Source: Candidatus Poseidoniaceae archaeon (GTDB lineage: Archaea; Thermoplasmatota; Poseidoniia; Poseidoniales; Poseidoniaceae). Taken from it: a stretch of DNA of 9,047 nucleotides. The stretch covers positions 1 through 9,047 of the forward strand of contig DUHU01000248.1 of assembly GCA_013330765.1 (NCBI GenBank), given 5' to 3'. Each line of letters begins with the position of its first letter. Positions within the stretch are counted from its first letter, which is position 1. The position numbers and the translations under genes are program-made. The notes under the pieces were generated by a model. It made no database searches, had not been told where the DNA came from, and saw only the letters and a program-made list of their open reading frames with translations. Positions 6,305 to 9,047 of this stretch are shown here, piece by piece.

Positions 6305-9047
6305 TCACTCACTAAACGGGTCACAGAGTTGACCTTGGCCAGGGAAGGAGAGCGGACTTCGGGGGTTCGTGTCCCACTTGTATTCGCAGTAGTTCACGTG
6401 TCCGTCACCGTCAGTGTCCACCATACGATCGGCGGAATCGAATGGATCAAACTCGAAGTGATATTCCCATCCAGTGGCCATACCGTCATCATCGTGATCT
6501 TGGTAATACACTTCAGGTCCATCGTTCCACTCGTCACCGTCGGTGTCGTTGGTGACTGGATCGGTTCCGTTCTGGAATTCCTCAAGGTTCGTGTAGTTCT
6601 CCAGGTTGTCATAGAAGCGGACACCGTCAGGGGTATCTGGATTGATGTGACATTGGCTGTTGGTTGGGTCGTCGTAACCTGGGCAGTACTTCTTCACGAG
6701 GCCGCTTCGGTTGAGACCGTCGCGGTCGGGATCTTCTTGCCCGTCGGTGATTCCGTCCAAGTCACTGTCCTGCATGGACGGATCCATCACGCCACGCGCT
6801 CCAGATGAAGCGATGGAAAGGTTGTCCACCAAGCCCCGCTCCAACGCGAGTTGGCTGTAAAGGACTTCCCAACCGTCCGGCAACTCGTCTTCGTCCGTGT
6901 CGTCGTCCACGGGGTTCGTGTTCCAACGGTCAGGCGCTTCGGCCGAATTCATCAGCGAATCGTTGTCCACGTCGTAGTTAGCATCAGGGAGAGAATCCAG
7001 TGAAGGGTCCAGTGCCCAACGGCCAGAGCACCCGTCACAGAGTGCATTGGAGGGGATGCTAAAGCCGCTCAGGTTCATCTGCCAAATCTCATACTTCGCT
7101 TCGAGAACGAAGCCACCGAGGTAGTTCTGCCAGACGTAGCCGCCTGGTTCCATGAGGCAGTTGTTGTTTTGGGAGGACTCGCAACCAGGACGCGACCAGG
7201 AGCTGGCCGAGACCCAAAGGCTGTGCGAATTTGTGTTGTCTTCCGCTGACTTGACCTGCATTTCCCATCCGTCGAGCATGCCGTCAGCGTCGGTGTCGTT
7301 GAGCAGCGGGTTCGTCGGCTTTTGGAAGGGTCGTGGGACAAAGAGAACCTCATTGCCGTCCTTCAGGCCGTCGTCATCGGTGTCGGAGTTGTTGGCGTGG
7401 GTGAGGAAATTGTCCTGACCCGCAATCACCTCTTCTCCGTCTTCGAGGCCGTCGTTGTCGGTGTCAAACATGCAAGCGTCAGTGAAGTAGGACTCGCCTT
7501 CCCACGTGAACCCAGACAACGCCTCGGCTTGGTCACCAAGACCGTCGCCGTCTGTGTCGGGGTTGGATGCGTTGGAACCTGTGTCACAAAGTTCGCTGAA
7601 TTCAACGAAATCGGAAAGGCCGTCGGCATCGGTGTCGTAGAGGCCTGGGTCGCTGGTCACGATGATGCGCTGAACACCGACGTTGACAACGAGGATTTCC
7701 CAGCCCATGACCTCAATGCCGTCACGAAGGCCATCGCCGTCCGTGTCTGCCACGAGAGGGTCGGTCGAACGGCCGTCGATCACGCCGTCACCGTCGCGGT
7801 CCCTCGCGTTGTACTCCATGACGTTGGTGAATTGCTCTTCGGGCTCGACGATGTCCATCCAAACGTCAAGTCGGGATTCAATGGTGTCGCCGACTTCGAC
7901 GTGGATGTCATAGACATACCCGTCAACAGGAGAACCGAGTGTGACGGTCTGCTTGTTGCCGCCTGCAAGGGTGATTTGCCCGCGTGCAACGGTCTGATTT
8001 TCGACGACCCAGTCGTCCAACTCAACGTCAACGCCAATCACCGTCACGGTGTTGACGAGAGAAGCGTACACGACTGCACCGTCGCCATCGGCGTCCCAAC
8101 CGTCGCGGTCGGGGTCGTCGTCGCCGTTCGTCCCGTCACGCGGGTTGAGGCCGTTGCTGGATTCCCATCCGTCCGGCATTTGATCCAAGTCGGTGTCGAC
8201 TCGCCAGGGTGATGTGAAATTGGTGGGTCCAAAGGATTCGGCCACCATGTACTCTTCGACGTTGTTAAGCCCGTCCTCGTCCCAGTCGCCGTACGCGTCA
8301 GAAGCATTGGCCGGGTCAAGCAACATGGAGTTCTCCAGACCCGAGTTGTCCTCCTGTTCCTTGGTCAGGTCGACAAGGTGAGAGTAACAATATTCGAAAC
8401 CGTCCGGCATACCGTCGCCGTCGGTGTCCCAATCTGAGGGGCCGTTCAGAAGACCGTCCCCGTCCATGTCGCCGAGGAACCATGCAGCGTCCTGGGTCTG
8501 GAAAGGAGCCACACGGTCGATGGATTGGACGAGAGCGACGTTGCATTCTTCGCCGGTTCCGACAAAGATGCTGACGAGTTGGCTGGACACTTCGACGATG
8601 TCGTCGATGAGGTCCATGTCGGAATCTCGGGAGGTGGGGTCCGTGCCGTAGTTTTCCTCAAGCCAGTTGGGCAGGCCATCGTTGTCTGTGTCGAGCACGG
8701 TGTCACAGGAGTGCTTGCCCTCTGAATTGGCAAGGTCGTCCCAACTTGGCGTGGTTTCATCGTCGTCGTAGTAGTCTTCTAGCGCTTCTTCTGTACCTGC
8801 ATCAAGGAGGAGGCAATCCCAGTTTCCGCTCAGAGGATCAAACAGAGTCACGACTCCGCCCACGGTGATGGCTTCGGTCGAGTACATCGACTCCCATCGG
8901 TCGTTGAGCCCGTCGTTGTCCGTGTCGGCGCGCTGAGGATCGGTGCCCAATTCCTGTTCCACGGTGTTGGTCAAACCGTCGCGGTCAGGGTCACCGTTTG
9001 GCCCTTGGTTTGGATCAGGCCAAGCATCGGTCTCGTTCTTCTTCATC
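6305..9047 (-). CDS. Giant Asp-rich TSP3-repeat calcium-binding surface protein (5' partial)
   Basis: At least 913 residues, running off the right edge of the window. More than twenty Asp-x-Asp-x-Asp-Gly loops occur, such as DTDGDGLRD, DTDNDGLED and DSDLDGITD. They often alternate with GTDP or TNP turns and W/E helices in the style of bacterial TSP3 repeats (pattern DTDxDGLxDxxE). Two or three non-repeat stretches interrupt them (about residues 324-406 and 600-686). The ATG at 9046 is probably internal: the protein there begins MKKNETDAWP with no signal peptide and is at once in repeats. The C-terminus ends with a repeat (DTDGDGHVNYCEY), a TNPRSP turn and the tail GQLCDPFSE. It has no membrane helix or recognisable sorting signal. 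The chain is therefore probably exported and held by another protein or by calcium-dependent packing. It stops 11 bases before the anchored PKD protein, in the same direction, suggesting joint expression. No enzymatic domain is seen in the visible part. Confidence 0.85.
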   Translation of the reverse strand, partial: MKKNETDAWPDPNQGPNGDPDRDGLTNTVEQELGTDPQRADTDNDGLNDRWESMYSTEAITVGGVVTLFDPLSGNWDCLLLDAGTEEALEDYYDDDETTPSWDDLANSEGKHSCDTVLDTDNDGLPNWLEENYGTDPTSRDSDMDLIDDIVEVSSQLVSIFVGTGEECNVALVQSIDRVAPFQTQDAAWFLGDMDGDGLLNGPSDWDTDGDGMPDGFEYCYSHLVDLTKEQEDNSGLENSMLLDPANASDAYGDWDEDGLNNVEEYMVAESFGPTNFTSPWRVDTDLDQMPDGWESSNGLNPRDGTNGDDDPDRDGWDADGDGAVVYASLVNTVTVIGVDVELDDWVVENQTVARGQITLAGGNKQTVTLGSPVDGYVYDIHVEVGDTIESRLDVWMDIVEPEEQFTNVMEYNARDRDGDGVIDGRSTDPLVADTDGDGLRDGIEVMGWEILVVNVGVQRIIVTSDPGLYDTDADGLSDFVEFSELCDTGSNASNPDTDGDGLGDQAEALSGFTWEGESYFTDACMFDTDNDGLEDGEEVIAGQDNFLTHANNSDTDDDGLKDGNEVLFVPRPFQKPTNPLLNDTDADGMLDGWEMQVKSAEDNTNSHSLWVSASSWSRPGCESSQNNNCLMEPGGYVWQNYLGGFVLEAKYEIWQMNLSGFSIPSNALCDGCSGRWALDPSLDSLPDANYDVDNDSLMNSAEAPDRWNTNPVDDDTDEDELPDGWEVLYSQLALERGLVDNLSIASSGARGVMDPSMQDSDLDGITDGQEDPDRDGLNRSGLVKKYCPGYDDPTNSQCHINPDTPDGVRFYDNLENYTNLEEFQNGTDPVTNDTDGDEWNDGPEVYYQDHDDDGMATGWEYHFEFDPFDSADRMVDTDGDGHVNYCEYKWDTNPRSPLSFPGQGQLCDPFSE
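6989..7249 (-). other. Second non-repeat insert in the giant protein, Cys- and Trp-rich
   Basis: Residues about 600-686 interrupt the repeats with an aromatic-rich stretch. It carries four Cys, in GCESSQNNNC and ALCDGCSG, plus WVSASSWSRPGCE and YVWQNYLGGFVLEAKYEIW. Two disulfides are plausible. It may be a small ligand-binding domain; the family is not recognised. Confidence 0.45.
7607..7747 (-). other. Segment resembling the calcium-binding domain of anthrax-PA-type toxins
   Basis: Residues about 434-480: a DTDGDGLRDGIEVMGWEI loop-helix, a short beta segment ending in IIVTSDPGLY, then a second loop DTDADGLSDFVEF. The order 'DTDxDGxxDxxEVxGW...TSDP...D' resembles the calcium-binding N-terminal part of binary-toxin B subunits such as anthrax protective antigen. 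Only the calcium-loop unit is present; no pore or toxin domain is visible, so shared repeat ancestry is the sober reading. Confidence 0.4.
7829..8077 (-). other. Beta-rich non-repeat insert in the giant protein
   Basis: Residues about 324-406 lack the Asp-loop pattern. They read as alternating Val/Thr/Ile strands (for example VNTVTVIGVDVELDDWVVEN and QITLAGGNKQTVTLG), ending in DVWMDIVEPEEQFTNVMEYN before the repeats resume. A small beta-sandwich is likely. The family is not recognised. Confidence 0.5.

Larger units (their letters stand above)
6380..8989 (-). repeat. Cys-poor TSP3-type repeat array of the giant protein
   Basis: Repeat loops are spread over nearly the whole visible protein. 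On the + strand they appear as recurrent gtcggtgtc, ccgtcgccgtc and similar tracts. Unlike the repeats at bases 1-657 they seldom carry Cys or Gly-Trp. They belong to the DTDGDGL-x-D-x-x-E type, so the two repeat proteins of the window use different repeat families. A few loops have lost the conserved Gly (DTDLDQMPD, DVDNDSLMN, DTDEDELPD, DTDGDEWND). Confidence 0.8.

Noticed and set aside
8090..8130. gtcgtcgtc-type tract as a DNA-level tandem repeat
   Set aside because: It is the reverse complement of consecutive Asp codons in the repeat protein, not a separate element.
7322..8212. 296-codon open frame on the + strand, and a similar one at 6128-6808
   Set aside because: Both lie antisense to the giant repeat gene. 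Their Val-rich translation is what Asp codons (GAC/GAT) give when read on the other strand, with no domain or ribosome site.
9044..9046. ATG at 9046 as the true start of the giant repeat protein
   Set aside because: It lies one base from the window edge, gives no signal peptide for a clearly exported protein, and the repeats begin at once; truncation is more likely.

Overview
The window is almost wholly protein-coding. It suggests a marine, Thermoplasmatota-type archaeon, most likely Marine Group II (Candidatus Poseidoniales). The reasons are large secreted proteins built from Asp-rich calcium-binding repeats, a signal-peptide/PKD/C-terminal-anchor surface protein, very tight gene packing and Shine-Dalgarno-like GAGG/GGAG motifs. 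This assignment rests on architecture alone, with no marker gene in view, so it is moderate confidence.

Layout: bases 1-2211 on the + strand hold the 3' part of a gene for a secreted protein. It begins (upstream of the window) in a Cys-containing, thrombospondin-type-3-like repeat array, passes through a region that looks like a degenerate thioredoxin-like fold, and ends in a domain recognisable as peptide-N-glycosidase F (PNGase F). Two key catalytic acids and all three disulfide pairs of PNGase F can be placed by eye. This is the most notable item in the window.

Bases 2208-9047 on the - strand hold four genes in one tight array, transcribed from right to left. They are a giant TSP3-repeat protein (5' end outside the window), a membrane-anchored Ig/PKD surface protein, an Xaa-Pro aminopeptidase (pepP) and a radical-SAM enzyme of the MqnC type (futalosine route to menaquinone). 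Their junctions are an 11-base gap (or a GTGA overlap), a TAATG stop/start overlap and a 4-base gap, so they are probably co-transcribed from a promoter beyond base 9047.

The + gene and the - array converge, and their stop codons overlap (2208-2211) inside a small inverted repeat. There is no intergenic space for a conventional promoter or terminator, no RNA gene, no mobile element and no CRISPR.

How they fit together (inference): three of the five genes encode exported proteins, and one of those is a predicted glycoprotein deglycosylase. PepP would act on proline-containing peptides in the cytoplasm. This suits a protein- and glycoprotein-degrading heterotroph. MqnC is respiratory-quinone housekeeping and has no evident functional tie to its neighbours.
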